A stretch of DNA of 64,000 nt. Origin: Paraburkholderia sp. D15. GTDB lineage: Bacteria; Pseudomonadota; Gammaproteobacteria; Burkholderiales; Burkholderiaceae. Positions 9,082 through 17,609 of this stretch are shown here, piece by piece (the stretch's first letter is position 1; every line of letters starts with the position of its first letter). The position numbers were made by a program, and so were the translations under genes. The stretch spans positions 4,092,001 to 4,156,000 of the forward strand of contig NZ_CP110395.1 in the NCBI RefSeq assembly GCF_029910215.1, given 5' to 3'. Under the pieces are notes generated by a model, which saw nothing but the letters and a program-made list of their open reading frames with translations, had not been told where the DNA came from and ran no database searches.

Positions 9082-10169
9082 GAAGTCTCCGTCATCGTGA
9101 GCGTACGGGTCGATTCGCCACGTGCGAGCGTGACACCGAGTGCGTCGAGCCGCATGACCCGCTCGCCGCCGATCTGCTGACCGGCCACGATGGTGGCCGC
9201 GCCATCCGGCGTGTCGAGCAATGCCAGCCCGTGTGTGCGGTCGTGCAGGAGCCCGGCTAGCCGCAACTGGGTAAAGTCGGCAAGACCGCCGGCCGCGAAC
9301 ATTTGCGGCGGCGAAAAAGGATCGAAGAACACGACGTCCTCATCGTCGTCGACGTCGAGGCTCGCGTCGTCAGCCAGCACATTGGCGGACGAGTCCAACG
9401 GCACCGGCCGCAGCGCGCTGAATACATGCAAGGTCGCGTTCATCGACAAGGCAGCGGCTTCGCGTTTGATCGTCATCTCGATGGGCACGATCAGCACCGG
9501 CAAGTCGGACAGTCCGCGCAGGAACGCCATCAGATGAACGAAATCGGTGCGCGCGGTGAGTTGCAATGGGCGCACGCTGTCCGGCCCAACACCGCTGGCC
9601 ACGCCGGGATCGAGCGTCAGTAAGGTCACTTCATTGCGCGCGGCCAGTTCGGAGACGACGCGCACGTCGTCGGCCGAGCTCCAGGATGAGACGGCCGGCG
9701 CGAGCCCCGTCGCGGTCTCTGCTTTCTTCGATCCCGCCGCGCTAGCTACTTCAGCCGCTCCTGTTGCTCCTGCCGCTCCTGTTGCTCCAGTTACTTCCAC
9801 GGCGCCTGCTGCGGCCATGGCCGCCATCCCACCTGTCATCCCACTCATCCCCCGACCCAGCGCTTGCACCTCGCGCCGCAGCCCTGGCAATTCCGCGGAC
9901 GCACGCCGCGCTTCCACAAGCCGCTGCGCACTCGCCGCCAACGCGGTCCGCCTCACCTCGACACCGGACAGATCCGCTGCGATCCAGCCGCGCGCGCCAA
10001 CCGCGAACACCAACATCGCGATCACCGCCGAAACCGACCAGCGGCGCCGCCGGCTCCACGCGCCGAACGGCACGCTGATCCACCTTATCCACCTTACCCA
10101 CCCCATCCACGGCCCCAGAAACGGCGATGCACCCACCATTCCGCCAGACCCGGCAAACGTCGTACTCAT
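9078..10169 (-). CDS. PilO-PilP fusion, type IV pilus inner-membrane/periplasmic alignment protein
   Basis: A 363-residue protein that appears to join two pilus assembly proteins. Residues 1-43 are cytoplasmic and Trp/Arg-rich, 44-66 are a transmembrane helix, and 70-105 are helical. Then comes a low-complexity linker (107-146) with Gly-Ala-Thr/Gly-Ala-Ala triplets, and a PilO-like domain to about 255. Residues 281-356 resemble PilP: DPFSP (283-287), TQLRLAGLLHD, and GQQIGGERVMRLDALGVTL. There is no lipobox, whereas PilP is usually a separate lipoprotein. The ATG at 10169 overlaps the pilN stop (ATGA), which sets the start. It should link the PilMN platform to the PilQ secretin. Confidence 0.75.
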   Translation of the reverse strand: MSTTFAGSGGMVGASPFLGPWMGWVRWIRWISVPFGAWSRRRRWSVSAVIAMLVFAVGARGWIAADLSGVEVRRTALAASAQRLVEARRASAELPGLRREVQALGRGMSGMTGGMAAMAAAGAVEVTGATGAAGATGAAEVASAAGSKKAETATGLAPAVSSWSSADDVRVVSELAARNEVTLLTLDPGVASGVGPDSVRPLQLTARTDFVHLMAFLRGLSDLPVLIVPIEMTIKREAAALSMNATLHVFSALRPVPLDSSANVLADDASLDVDDDEDVVFFDPFSPPQMFAAGGLADFTQLRLAGLLHDRTHGLALLDTPDGAATIVAGQQIGGERVMRLDALGVTLARGESTRTLTMTETS

Positions 10170-10942
10170 TTCCGCCCTCCCGATGCTTCGGACGTCACAC
10201 CGCGCGATGACGACACCGCCACCTTGCCGCCCTTCTTCGCCGCGGCATCGCCCCATTGCAGATGCGCGCCGAACTCCACCCCGCCGTCGACGGCCGGCGC
10301 CGCGTTGCCGCCACGGCGTGCCGCCGCGCTGTGCAGCTCGCTCATCTCGGCAGCCCGCACGCCACGAATCGCGCTCAAACGCTTGAGCCACGCCGCCGAC
10401 GCCGCGTGGTCACGCGATGTCGCCAGCAACTGCGTTTCCTGCTCACGCTGACGCAGTTGCCGCAGCACGACGCCATCGCCCGGCTCGTAACTCAACGCGT
10501 CGATCAGATCGCGCAGATACGTGAGCGGATCGGAGGCACGCCGCGCACGCGCGTCGTTTTTGCGCTGCTCGTTGCGCGTGCGCAGCAAGGCCGCGTGTTC
10601 CGCGAGCGGCTCGCGCAGACGCCATAGCGATTGATCGATGGAAGCGCGTTGCGCATCGAGCCGCACGCGTTCGACCGCCTGCCACCCGATCACCGGCAGC
10701 AGCGCCACGCATCCGACCAACGCGGCGGCCGCCCATTCACGCAGACGACGCCCGCGCGCGGCCCGCGCATTGCGTTGCCGGTAAGGCAGCAGATTGAGAC
10801 TGCCGGGCGCCGCGTTCACGAAGCGGGTTTGGCGAGACGCCGCCGGCGTCCCCGCCGGCGACGTAGCGTCAGCCGAAGCAGCCGGCGGAAGCGCCGGAGA
10901 CGCGGCGAGCGCCTCCATCCCCCACGACAACACGCCACTCAT
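10166..10942 (-). CDS. pilN: Type IV pilus inner-membrane protein PilN
   Basis: A 258-residue bitopic protein. SLNLLPYRQR (48-57) is the PilN motif that docks into cytoplasmic PilM. It is preceded by an unusually long, Ala/Pro-rich cytoplasmic tail (1-47) and followed by a transmembrane helix (71-90) and a periplasmic coiled-coil and alpha/beta region. It overlaps pilM upstream (ATGA) and the PilO/PilP gene downstream (ATGA), so translation is probably coupled through the operon. Confidence 0.9.
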   Translation of the reverse strand: MSGVLSWGMEALAASPALPPAASADATSPAGTPAASRQTRFVNAAPGSLNLLPYRQRNARAARGRRLREWAAAALVGCVALLPVIGWQAVERVRLDAQRASIDQSLWRLREPLAEHAALLRTRNEQRKNDARARRASDPLTYLRDLIDALSYEPGDGVVLRQLRQREQETQLLATSRDHAASAAWLKRLSAIRGVRAAEMSELHSAAARRGGNAAPAVDGGVEFGAHLQWGDAAAKKGGKVAVSSSRGVTSEASGGRK

Positions 10943-11931
10943 TCACACACCCCGCGCAACGCGAGCCCGAAAGCCACCGCGCTATCCGGCTCATGCAACA
11001 GCGCGTCGGTCAGCGGCCGCGCGACGTTGTCCAGCGCGCCGATGTCGAGCGGCCGTACCGGGCAGCCCAACACGTCGGCGATGTCCGCGATCGAGAAGCC
11101 CACGCCTTCGAGCAGGTCGATCTCGCCGCCGACAAATGCGCAGCGCGCCGCACAGCCATCGGCCAGATCGCGCAGCGCGTCGGCGAGATCGGAATGTTCA
11201 GGCGCCGGATAGCGCATGTCGTGCTCAAGCTCCTCCTCGCAGATACGCCAGCCGTACACGCCGTCGGTGCCGATCCACACCGCGATGAACGGCTCGTTCG
11301 AGTCAAGCTCGCAGCGCGCCGCATAACGCAGCGCGCGCAGCGCCGCCTGCGGCTCGCCATCGACAGCGGTCAACGAAATGCCCGCCGCCGCGGCGCATTC
11401 CATCCGCGCTTCGAGATGCGGACGCGCGGTGGCGGCGATGATCACCGAGCGCACCGGCGCGAGGCCATCGGCAATGAACCAGTCGACCGCAAGCGCATGG
11501 CGCTCCAGCCCCGTCATCCCCTCGATCTCCGTCATCACGGCCGGCTCGATGTCCGACAGTTCGAAACCGCCGTCGTCCGCGCAACCGCTTTTCGCGGTGA
11601 GCAGCGCGAGCGGCACCGCCGCGAACATCATGGCCGACGACGGCACCGCCATCGCACAACACAGGGTCTGCGCCGTGCACGCGCGCGGCAGCCCGTCGAA
11701 CGCCTCGCGCAATGCGCGCGTCACCGCCACGCGATCGACGATCTCGTTGCCCGCCATCGCGCCCGGCGCGAGCGGCACCGTCCGCACGTACTCGATCTTG
11801 AGCAACGGTTCGGGCAACGCGCGATGACTGACGATGACCAGCCGCACGTTTTGCGAACCCACGTCGATACCCGCGGCGAAACGCGGCGCACCTTCCTGCA
11901 ACACATCAAGCCAAAACTTTTTTACCGTCAT
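10939..11931 (-). CDS. pilM: Type IV pilus actin-like ATPase PilM
   Basis: A cytoplasmic actin/FtsA-fold protein of 330 residues that binds the N-terminus of PilN. The phosphate-1 loop GIDVGSQNVRLVIVS is visible at about residues 21-35; a middle VAVDWFIADG and a C-terminal FVGGEIDLLEGVG (phosphate-2-like) follow. The ATG at 11931 is chosen over an earlier in-frame start at 12294 because GGAGGG lies just upstream and the protein then begins at a family-typical MTVKKFWLDVLQ. It is the first gene of the pil operon, divergent from mrcA. Confidence 0.9.
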   Translation of the reverse strand: MTVKKFWLDVLQEGAPRFAAGIDVGSQNVRLVIVSHRALPEPLLKIEYVRTVPLAPGAMAGNEIVDRVAVTRALREAFDGLPRACTAQTLCCAMAVPSSAMMFAAVPLALLTAKSGCADDGGFELSDIEPAVMTEIEGMTGLERHALAVDWFIADGLAPVRSVIIAATARPHLEARMECAAAAGISLTAVDGEPQAALRALRYAARCELDSNEPFIAVWIGTDGVYGWRICEEELEHDMRYPAPEHSDLADALRDLADGCAARCAFVGGEIDLLEGVGFSIADIADVLGCPVRPLDIGALDNVARPLTDALLHEPDSAVAFGLALRGVCE

Positions 11932-12153
11932 ATGCCCTCCCTCTGACTCGCGCTGCGACCCATTCGAACGCGAGCGACGAGGAAGGATTCTCCGCAAGGG
12001 GGCGTCTGAGCGACATTCAGCCAAATGGCTAACGTTGGCTGCCACGTAACCCGCGCGAACATCAAAGCGGCTACAGTGAAGTGAATCCCGCGCCGAACGG
12101 CGGCTCATCCGGACGCGCCCGTAAGCACGCCGAAAGCTGCAAAGCGGGGCGGC

Positions 12154-12159
12154 TATAAT
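12154..12159 (+). promoter_or_regulatory. Probable -10 box of the mrcA promoter
   Basis: A perfect TATAAT within GGCTATAATC sits 25 bases before the mrcA start. No clear -35 box is found at 16-18 bases upstream. Confidence 0.5.
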
Positions 12160-12184
12160 CCCGGGACTGTTTTTTGGTGCCCCT

Positions 12185-14584
12185 ATGCAATCCACGTCTC
12201 CTACGTCCCCGCCGCCCGCGCCGCAGAAGCGCAAACGTCCGCTGTGGCTGAAGCTGATTCTCGGCTTTGTCGGCCTGATCGTCGCCGGCATCATGTGCGT
12301 GCTGCTGGTGCTCGGCTATGCGCTGGTGGTGGCCACGCCGAACCTGCCGTCGCTCGACGCGCTGACCGACTACCGGCCCAAGGTGCCGCTGCGCATCTAC
12401 ACGGCGGACCACGTGCTGATCGGCGAATTCGGCGAGGAGCGGCGCGACATCGTCCATATTCAGGACGTGCCAGACAGCCTGAAGAAAGCGGTGCTCGCCA
12501 TCGAGGACGCGCGCTTCTACGATCACGGCGGTGTCGACCTCACCGGCATCGCGCGCGCGGGTTTCGTCGCGCTGACCAACGGCCATGCCACGCAGGGCGC
12601 CAGCACGATCACCATGCAGGTGGCGCGCAACTTCTTTCTATCGAGCGAGAAGACCTACACGCGCAAGATCTACGAGATGCTGCTCGCGTACAAGATCGAG
12701 TCGAAGCTCACGAAAGATCAGATTCTCGAGGTGTACATGAATCAGATCTATCTCGGTCAGCGCGCATACGGTTTCGCGAGCGCCGCGCGGGTGTACTTCG
12801 GCAAGGACATGAAGGACCTGACGCTGGCCGAATCGGCCATGCTCGCCGGTCTGCCGAAAGCGCCGTCCGCGTATAACCCGGTGGTCAATCCGAAGCGCGC
12901 GAAGATCCGTCAGGAGTACATCCTGCAACGCATGTACGAACTGCACTACATCACTCAGGAACAGTACGACGAAGCGAGCAAGCAGCCGCTCGTGGTGAAG
13001 GGTGCGGGCAAGGAGTTCAGCGTGCACGCGGAGTACGTCGCGGAAATGGTGCGGCAGATGATGTACGCGCAGTATCGCGAAGAGGCTTACACGCGCGGGC
13101 TGAACGTCGTGACCACGATCGATTCGGCCGATCAGGACGTCGCGTACCGCGCACTGCGCAAAGGTCTGATGGACTACGAGCGGCGTCATGGCTATCGCGG
13201 TCCGGAGGCGTTCATCGATCTCCCGTCTGATGCCGACGACCGCGAGCAGGCTATCGACGACGCGCTGCTCGAACATCCCGACAACGGCGAGATCATCGCC
13301 GCGGTCGTGACCGCCGCGAGCCCGAAGCAGGTGCAGGCCACGTTCATCGACGGCAATGTCGCGACCATTCAGGGCGACGGCTTGCGCTTCGCGCAGTTCG
13401 CGCTCGGGCCGCGCGCGCAGCCGAATCAACGCGTGCGGCCCGGCGCGATCATCCGCCTGATCAAGAACGACGACGGCAACTGGTCGATCACGCAATTACC
13501 GCAGGTGGAAGGCGCGTTCGTTTCCGTGATCCCGCAGGACGGTGCGATTCGCGCGCTGGTGGGTGGCTTCGACTTCAACAAGAACAAGTTCAATCACGTG
13601 ACGCAGGCGTGGCGTCAGCCGGGGTCGAGCTTCAAGCCGTTCATCTACTCGGCCTCGCTCGAAAAGGGCTTGGGACCGGCTACCGTGATCAACGACGCGC
13701 CGCTCTTTTTCAGCGCGGCAGAGACCGGCGGTCAGGCGTGGGAGCCGAAGAATTATGGCGGCGGTTTCGACGGGCCGATGAGCATGCGCACCGCGTTGCA
13801 GAAGTCGAAGAACCTGGTGTCGATTCGTATCCTCAACCAGATCGGCACGAAATACGCGCAGCAATACATCACGCGCTTCGGCTTCGACGCCGACCGTCAT
13901 CCGGCCTATCTGCCGATGGCGCTCGGCGCGGGTCTCGTCACGCCGTTGCAGATGGCGGGCGCGTTCTCGGTCTTCGCGAACGGCGGCTATCGCGTCAATC
14001 CGTATCTGATCGCCGAAGTCACCGATCAGCGCGGCATCGTGGTCGCGCACGCGCAGCCTCTGGTAGCCGCGCAAAGCGCACCGCACGCCATCGAGCCGCG
14101 CAACGCGTATGTGATGAACAGTCTGCTGCAGAGCGTCGCGCAGCGCGGCACGGGCGCCAAGACCAACGTGCTGAAGCGCACCGACCTGGGCGGCAAGACG
14201 GGCACGACCAACGATTCCCGCGATGCGTGGTTCGCCGGCTATCAGCACACGCTCACGGCGATCGCGTGGATCGGCTACGACAATCCGCGCAGCCTCGGCG
14301 ACCGCGAAACCGGCGGCGGCCTCGCGTTGCCGGTGTGGATCGAGTACATGGGCCGCGCGCTCAAGGGCGTGCCGGAGTACAAGATGCCGATGCCGGAAGG
14401 TGTCGTCGAAATCGGCTCGGAGTTGTATTTCGACGACTTCACGCCGGGCAATGGCTTCGTCTCGACGGTCGGTATCAGCCAGGCGGCGCTCGACGCCGAA
14501 GCCAGCGGTGCGTCGGCGGTTGCGCCCGAACAGGTCGGCGAGCAGGAGAAGCAGGACATCATGAATCTGTTCCGCGGGCATTGA
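12185..14584 (+). CDS. mrcA: Penicillin-binding protein 1A, class A bifunctional peptidoglycan synthase
   Basis: Polymerises glycan strands and crosslinks peptides in the periplasm. It is 799 residues. The Pro/Lys-rich cytoplasmic tail is followed by a membrane anchor (about 22-45) and the GT51 glycosyltransferase, with catalytic Glu107 in AIEDARFYDHGG and the QGASTITMQVARN and YMNQIYLGQRAYG motifs. The inserted OB-like region comes next, then the transpeptidase: serine nucleophile 481 in GSSFKPF (Ser-x-x-Lys 481-484), SKN, and KTG in GGKTGTTND near 670. It is expressed divergently from pilM, an arrangement shared with gammaproteobacteria (mrcA/pilM). It ends at a bidirectional terminator. 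Confidence 0.95.
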   Translation: MQSTSPTSPPPAPQKRKRPLWLKLILGFVGLIVAGIMCVLLVLGYALVVATPNLPSLDALTDYRPKVPLRIYTADHVLIGEFGEERRDIVHIQDVPDSLKKAVLAIEDARFYDHGGVDLTGIARAGFVALTNGHATQGASTITMQVARNFFLSSEKTYTRKIYEMLLAYKIESKLTKDQILEVYMNQIYLGQRAYGFASAARVYFGKDMKDLTLAESAMLAGLPKAPSAYNPVVNPKRAKIRQEYILQRMYELHYITQEQYDEASKQPLVVKGAGKEFSVHAEYVAEMVRQMMYAQYREEAYTRGLNVVTTIDSADQDVAYRALRKGLMDYERRHGYRGPEAFIDLPSDADDREQAIDDALLEHPDNGEIIAAVVTAASPKQVQATFIDGNVATIQGDGLRFAQFALGPRAQPNQRVRPGAIIRLIKNDDGNWSITQLPQVEGAFVSVIPQDGAIRALVGGFDFNKNKFNHVTQAWRQPGSSFKPFIYSASLEKGLGPATVINDAPLFFSAAETGGQAWEPKNYGGGFDGPMSMRTALQKSKNLVSIRILNQIGTKYAQQYITRFGFDADRHPAYLPMALGAGLVTPLQMAGAFSVFANGGYRVNPYLIAEVTDQRGIVVAHAQPLVAAQSAPHAIEPRNAYVMNSLLQSVAQRGTGAKTNVLKRTDLGGKTGTTNDSRDAWFAGYQHTLTAIAWIGYDNPRSLGDRETGGGLALPVWIEYMGRALKGVPEYKMPMPEGVVEIGSELYFDDFTPGNGFVSTVGISQAALDAEASGASAVAPEQVGEQEKQDIMNLFRGH

Positions 14585-14641
14585 GGCCGCGTTTGCGTCG
14601 CTGGAACTGGAACCAGAGCTGGGATTAAAGTCCAGAAATGC

Positions 14642-14678
14642 AAAAACCGCCGCGTTCATTCGACACGCGGCGGTTTTT
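14642..14678. terminator. Bidirectional terminator between mrcA and cyaY
   Basis: The stem AACCGCCGCG / CGCGGCGGTT has A5 on the left and T5 on the right, so it can end both the plus-strand mrcA and the minus-strand cyaY transcripts. Confidence 0.85.
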
Positions 14679-14704
14679 ATTTGGGCACTTGTTTCTGCCG
14701 CGCC

Positions 14705-15022
14705 CTACGCTTCGAAGCGAACCGGCTCGCCGGCCTGTTGCGTCGCGTACTCCGACAGCGCCGCGAAAAACTCGTTGCCGCTGCGCGTGTCGCGCCATGC
14801 GCCGTCGACGAAACGGTAGTGAAAACCGCCGGCTTTCGCGGCGATCCAGATCTCGCTCATCGGCGGTTGCAGGTTGACGATGATCTTCGTGCGATTCTCG
14901 AATTCGAGAGTCAGCACATTGCCGCTGCGCTCGAGTTCGATGTCGGCCGAAATGTCGTCGACAGCGCGTTCGATGGCGGCTAGCGCGGCTTCCGCGCGGG
15001 TCAGGTAATCACTATCGGACAT
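14705..15022 (-). CDS. cyaY: Frataxin-like iron donor CyaY
   Basis: A 105-residue frataxin homologue that binds iron and modulates Fe-S cluster assembly by IscS. It begins with an acidic helix ([19 protein letters not shown]) that carries the iron-binding carboxylates. The beta-sheet core follows, with [32 protein letters not shown] and [18 protein letters not shown]. The ATG at 15022 has GGAG six bases upstream; an ATG four codons earlier would overlap that site. It is divergent from lptM with only 36 bases between start codons. Confidence 0.93.
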   Translation of the reverse strand: MSDSDYLTRAEAALAAIERAVDDISADIELERSGNVLTLEFENRTKIIVNLQPPMSEIWIAAKAGGFHYRFVDGAWRDTRSGNEFFAALSEYATQQAGEPVRFEA

Positions 15023-15058
15023 GCTAAACTCCATCGATTTATTTATTCAGGGACAGTC

Positions 15059-15415
15059 ATGCGAGTCGTACCTCGGATGCGCGCGGCAGTGTCCGGCCGC
15101 GCGATTGTAGCGGGTTTAGCCATTCTCGCAGGTTGCGCACTGGCCGGCTGCGGACAACGCGGCTCGCTCTATCTGCCGACCGTGCCGCCGCTGCCGGCCA
15201 AGCCGACCGACAGCACGCAAGCCCTGCCGCCGGCCGCAACGAACGCGGCGTCGAATACGGCCACGCCGGGCCCGGTGGGCGAAGTGCCGGATACGTCGGG
15301 TTCGCCGCTTTCGCTGGCGCCGGAAACCGAGCTTGCCGCGCCGCCCGCTACCGCCACCGCTGCATCCGCTTCCGCAGCACCGCTGCCTGCCTCTGCCGCC
15401 ACACCCGTTCAATAA
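15059..15415 (+). CDS. lptM: LptM-type (YifL) lipoprotein
   Basis: A 118-residue predicted lipoprotein. Its signature CGQRGSLYLP after the lipobox matches the LptM/YifL family, which promotes oxidative maturation of the LptD LPS translocon in E. coli. LAGC occurs twice (23-26 and 28-31); the second, Cys31, directly precedes the conserved GQRGSLYLP and is the likely lipidation site. The rest is Ala/Pro/Thr-rich and probably disordered. It lies nine bases before lysA, giving the familiar cyaY/lptM/DAP-pathway neighbourhood. Confidence 0.82.
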   Translation: MRVVPRMRAAVSGRAIVAGLAILAGCALAGCGQRGSLYLPTVPPLPAKPTDSTQALPPAATNAASNTATPGPVGEVPDTSGSPLSLAPETELAAPPATATAASASAAPLPASAATPVQ

Positions 15416-15424
15416 GACTTTCGC

Positions 15425-16687
15425 ATGACTTCATCCGCATTTGACTACGTCGACGGCGTGTTGCACGCCGAGGGCGTGTCCGCCGTCTCCCTCGCCGAGC
15501 AGTTCGGCACGCCGCTGTACGTCTACTCGCGCGCCGCGCTCACCGCTGCGTGGAACGCGTACGCGGGCGCCTGCGCCGGGCGCCGCGCGAGCGTGCACGT
15601 CGCCGTGAAGGCCAATAGCAATCTCGCGGTGCTGAACGTGTTCGCGCGTCTTGGCGCGGGCTTCGACATCGTGTCGGGCGGCGAACTGGCGCGTGTGCTC
15701 GCAGCCGGCGGCAAAGCGGAAAACACCGTGTTTTCCGGCGTCGGCAAGCATGCGGACGAAATGCGCGACGCGCTCGCGGCCGGCGTCAAATGCTTCAACG
15801 TCGAATCGATTCCCGAGCTCGACCGCCTGAATGCGGTCGCCGCGGAAATGGGCAGGAAGGCGCCGGTCTCGCTGCGCGTGAATCCCGACGTCGACGCGAA
15901 AACGCATCCGTACATTTCCACCGGCTTGAAGTCGAACAAGTTCGGCGTCGCTTTCGAAGACGCGCGCGCCACGTATCGCGCGGCGGCCGCCATGGCGAAT
16001 CTGGACGTGGTCGGCATCGACTGCCATATCGGTTCGCAGATCACCGAGGTCGCGCCCTATCTGGACGCGGTCGACAAGGTCCTGGAACTCGTCGAGCAGA
16101 TCGAACAGGACGGCGTGAAGATTCGCCACATCGACGTGGGCGGCGGTCTGGGCATCACGTACGACGACGAAACGCCGCCGGAAATCGGCGAGTTCGTGCG
16201 TACCGTGCTCGACCGGATCGAGGCGCGCGGCCACGGTCATCGTGAAGTGTATTTCGAGCCGGGGCGTTCGCTGGTCGGCAATGCGGGCGTGCTGCTCACG
16301 CGCGTCGAGTTTCTGAAGCCGGGCGCGGAAAAGAATTTCGCGATCGTCGACGCGGCGATGACCGATCTCGCGCGCCCCGCGATGTATGAGGCGTATCACG
16401 CGATCGACCCGGTCGTGAAGCGCGACGTGGCGGCCCATGTGTACGACGTGGTCGGCCCGGTGTGCGAAAGCGGCGACTGGCTGGGCCGCGAACGCCTGCT
16501 GGCGGTCGAACCCGGCGACCTGCTGGCGATCCGCTCCGCCGGTGCGTACGGCTTCGTGATGAGCTCCAACTACAACACCCGTCCGCGCGCCGCCGAGGTG
16601 ATGGTGGATGGTACACAGGCACATGTGGTTCGAGTGCGCGAAGAGGTCAAGCAACTGTTTGCGGGCGAGACGATCTTGCCGGTGTAA
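15425..16687 (+). CDS. lysA: Diaminopimelate decarboxylase
   Basis: Decarboxylates meso-diaminopimelate to L-lysine with PLP; 420 residues, a normal length. Lys62 in VAVKANSN forms the Schiff base. HIGSQITEV, the phosphate-binding GGGLGI, EPGRSLVGNAG, and the catalytic cysteine of VCESGDWLG from the partner subunit all match fold-III decarboxylases. The ATG at 15425 is nine bases after lptM, so the two are probably one transcript. A strong bidirectional terminator follows. Confidence 0.96.
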   Translation: MTSSAFDYVDGVLHAEGVSAVSLAEQFGTPLYVYSRAALTAAWNAYAGACAGRRASVHVAVKANSNLAVLNVFARLGAGFDIVSGGELARVLAAGGKAENTVFSGVGKHADEMRDALAAGVKCFNVESIPELDRLNAVAAEMGRKAPVSLRVNPDVDAKTHPYISTGLKSNKFGVAFEDARATYRAAAAMANLDVVGIDCHIGSQITEVAPYLDAVDKVLELVEQIEQDGVKIRHIDVGGGLGITYDDETPPEIGEFVRTVLDRIEARGHGHREVYFEPGRSLVGNAGVLLTRVEFLKPGAEKNFAIVDAAMTDLARPAMYEAYHAIDPVVKRDVAAHVYDVVGPVCESGDWLGRERLLAVEPGDLLAIRSAGAYGFVMSSNYNTRPRAAEVMVDGTQAHVVRVREEVKQLFAGETILPV

Positions 16688-16749
16688 ACGTCGAGTGAAC
16701 GTTGTGCGCGGGTCGCGGGGTTTGTGGCCTCGCAGGATCGAACGCAATG

Positions 16750-16787
16750 AAAAAGGGCGATGCCGCGAAACGGCATCGCCCTTTTTC
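16750..16787. terminator. Bidirectional terminator between lysA and msrQ
   Basis: A 16-base stem (AAAAAGGGCGATGCCG with its complement) closes on CGAAA. The A and T tracts at either end suit both convergent transcripts. Confidence 0.9.
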
Positions 16788-16844
16788 TATTTGCGCCGCA
16801 CGTTTGCCGGATGCGTGGCATTGCGCGGAGCCGCGCCAGTCTTC

Positions 16845-17594
16845 CTATCCCGCTTGCGACGGCACCTTCGTCTTCGCTCTCTTCTTCAGGTCGAGCAACC
16901 GCGCGGCCAACCGCCAGCCCAGCAACGCGATCATGATCGCGCCGTAAATCTTCGGCAGCAGCAGGTTGTGTTTGCCCGCGCGCATCCACCAGAAATGCAG
17001 GATCGCCAGCGCGCCGATCGCGTAGATCGTCCGATGCAGCATCTGCCAGCGACGCCCCAGCTTACGCACCATCGCGCGCGGCGACGTCGCGGCCAATGCG
17101 ATCAGCAGCAAGAACGCCGCGAAACCCACCGTGATGAACGGCCGCTTGCCGATGTCCTTCAGAATCGCCGCGACGTCGAACCACTTGTCGAACCAGAGAT
17201 AGGTGATGAAATGCAGCGTCGCGTAGAAAAAGGCATAAAGGCCGAGCATGCGGCGAAAACGCACGAACGCGGCGATGCCCGTCAGCTTGCGCAATGGCGT
17301 GACGGCGAGCGTGATGCACAGAAACACGAGCGTCCACAAACCGGTCGACCGGGTGATGAACTCGATCGGGTTGGCGCCGAGCCGGTCGGTCACGCCAAAG
17401 AACACGATGCGCGCGAGCGGGTACCACGCCGCGATAAACACCGCGATCTTCGCGGGCACGATCCAGCGTGGACCGCTTGCGGGTTTACTTGTGGACCGGC
17501 TAGCGGACCGGCTTGTTGCTGCCGACCCGCCTACCGGTCGACTCGGCGCTTCACGCGTTCCGCTTTGCGCATCCGGCCGTAAATCGGAAGCCAT
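16845..17594 (-). CDS. msrQ: Heme-binding membrane subunit MsrQ
   Basis: Passes electrons from the respiratory chain to periplasmic MsrP for methionine sulfoxide repair. After a Ser/Arg-rich tail of about 45 residues come roughly six transmembrane helices of the ferric-reductase-like fold. Likely heme ligands are His in FYATLHFITYLWFD and in WQMLHRTIYAIGALAILHFWW. The ATG at 17594 has AGGAG five bases upstream; a GTG at 17600 would overlap that site. It begins 15 bases after the msrP stop. Confidence 0.9.
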   Translation of the reverse strand: MASDLRPDAQSGTREAPSRPVGGSAATSRSASRSTSKPASGPRWIVPAKIAVFIAAWYPLARIVFFGVTDRLGANPIEFITRSTGLWTLVFLCITLAVTPLRKLTGIAAFVRFRRMLGLYAFFYATLHFITYLWFDKWFDVAAILKDIGKRPFITVGFAAFLLLIALAATSPRAMVRKLGRRWQMLHRTIYAIGALAILHFWWMRAGKHNLLLPKIYGAIMIALLGWRLAARLLDLKKRAKTKVPSQAG

Positions 17595-17609
17595 ATCCAC
17601 TCCTTCCGC

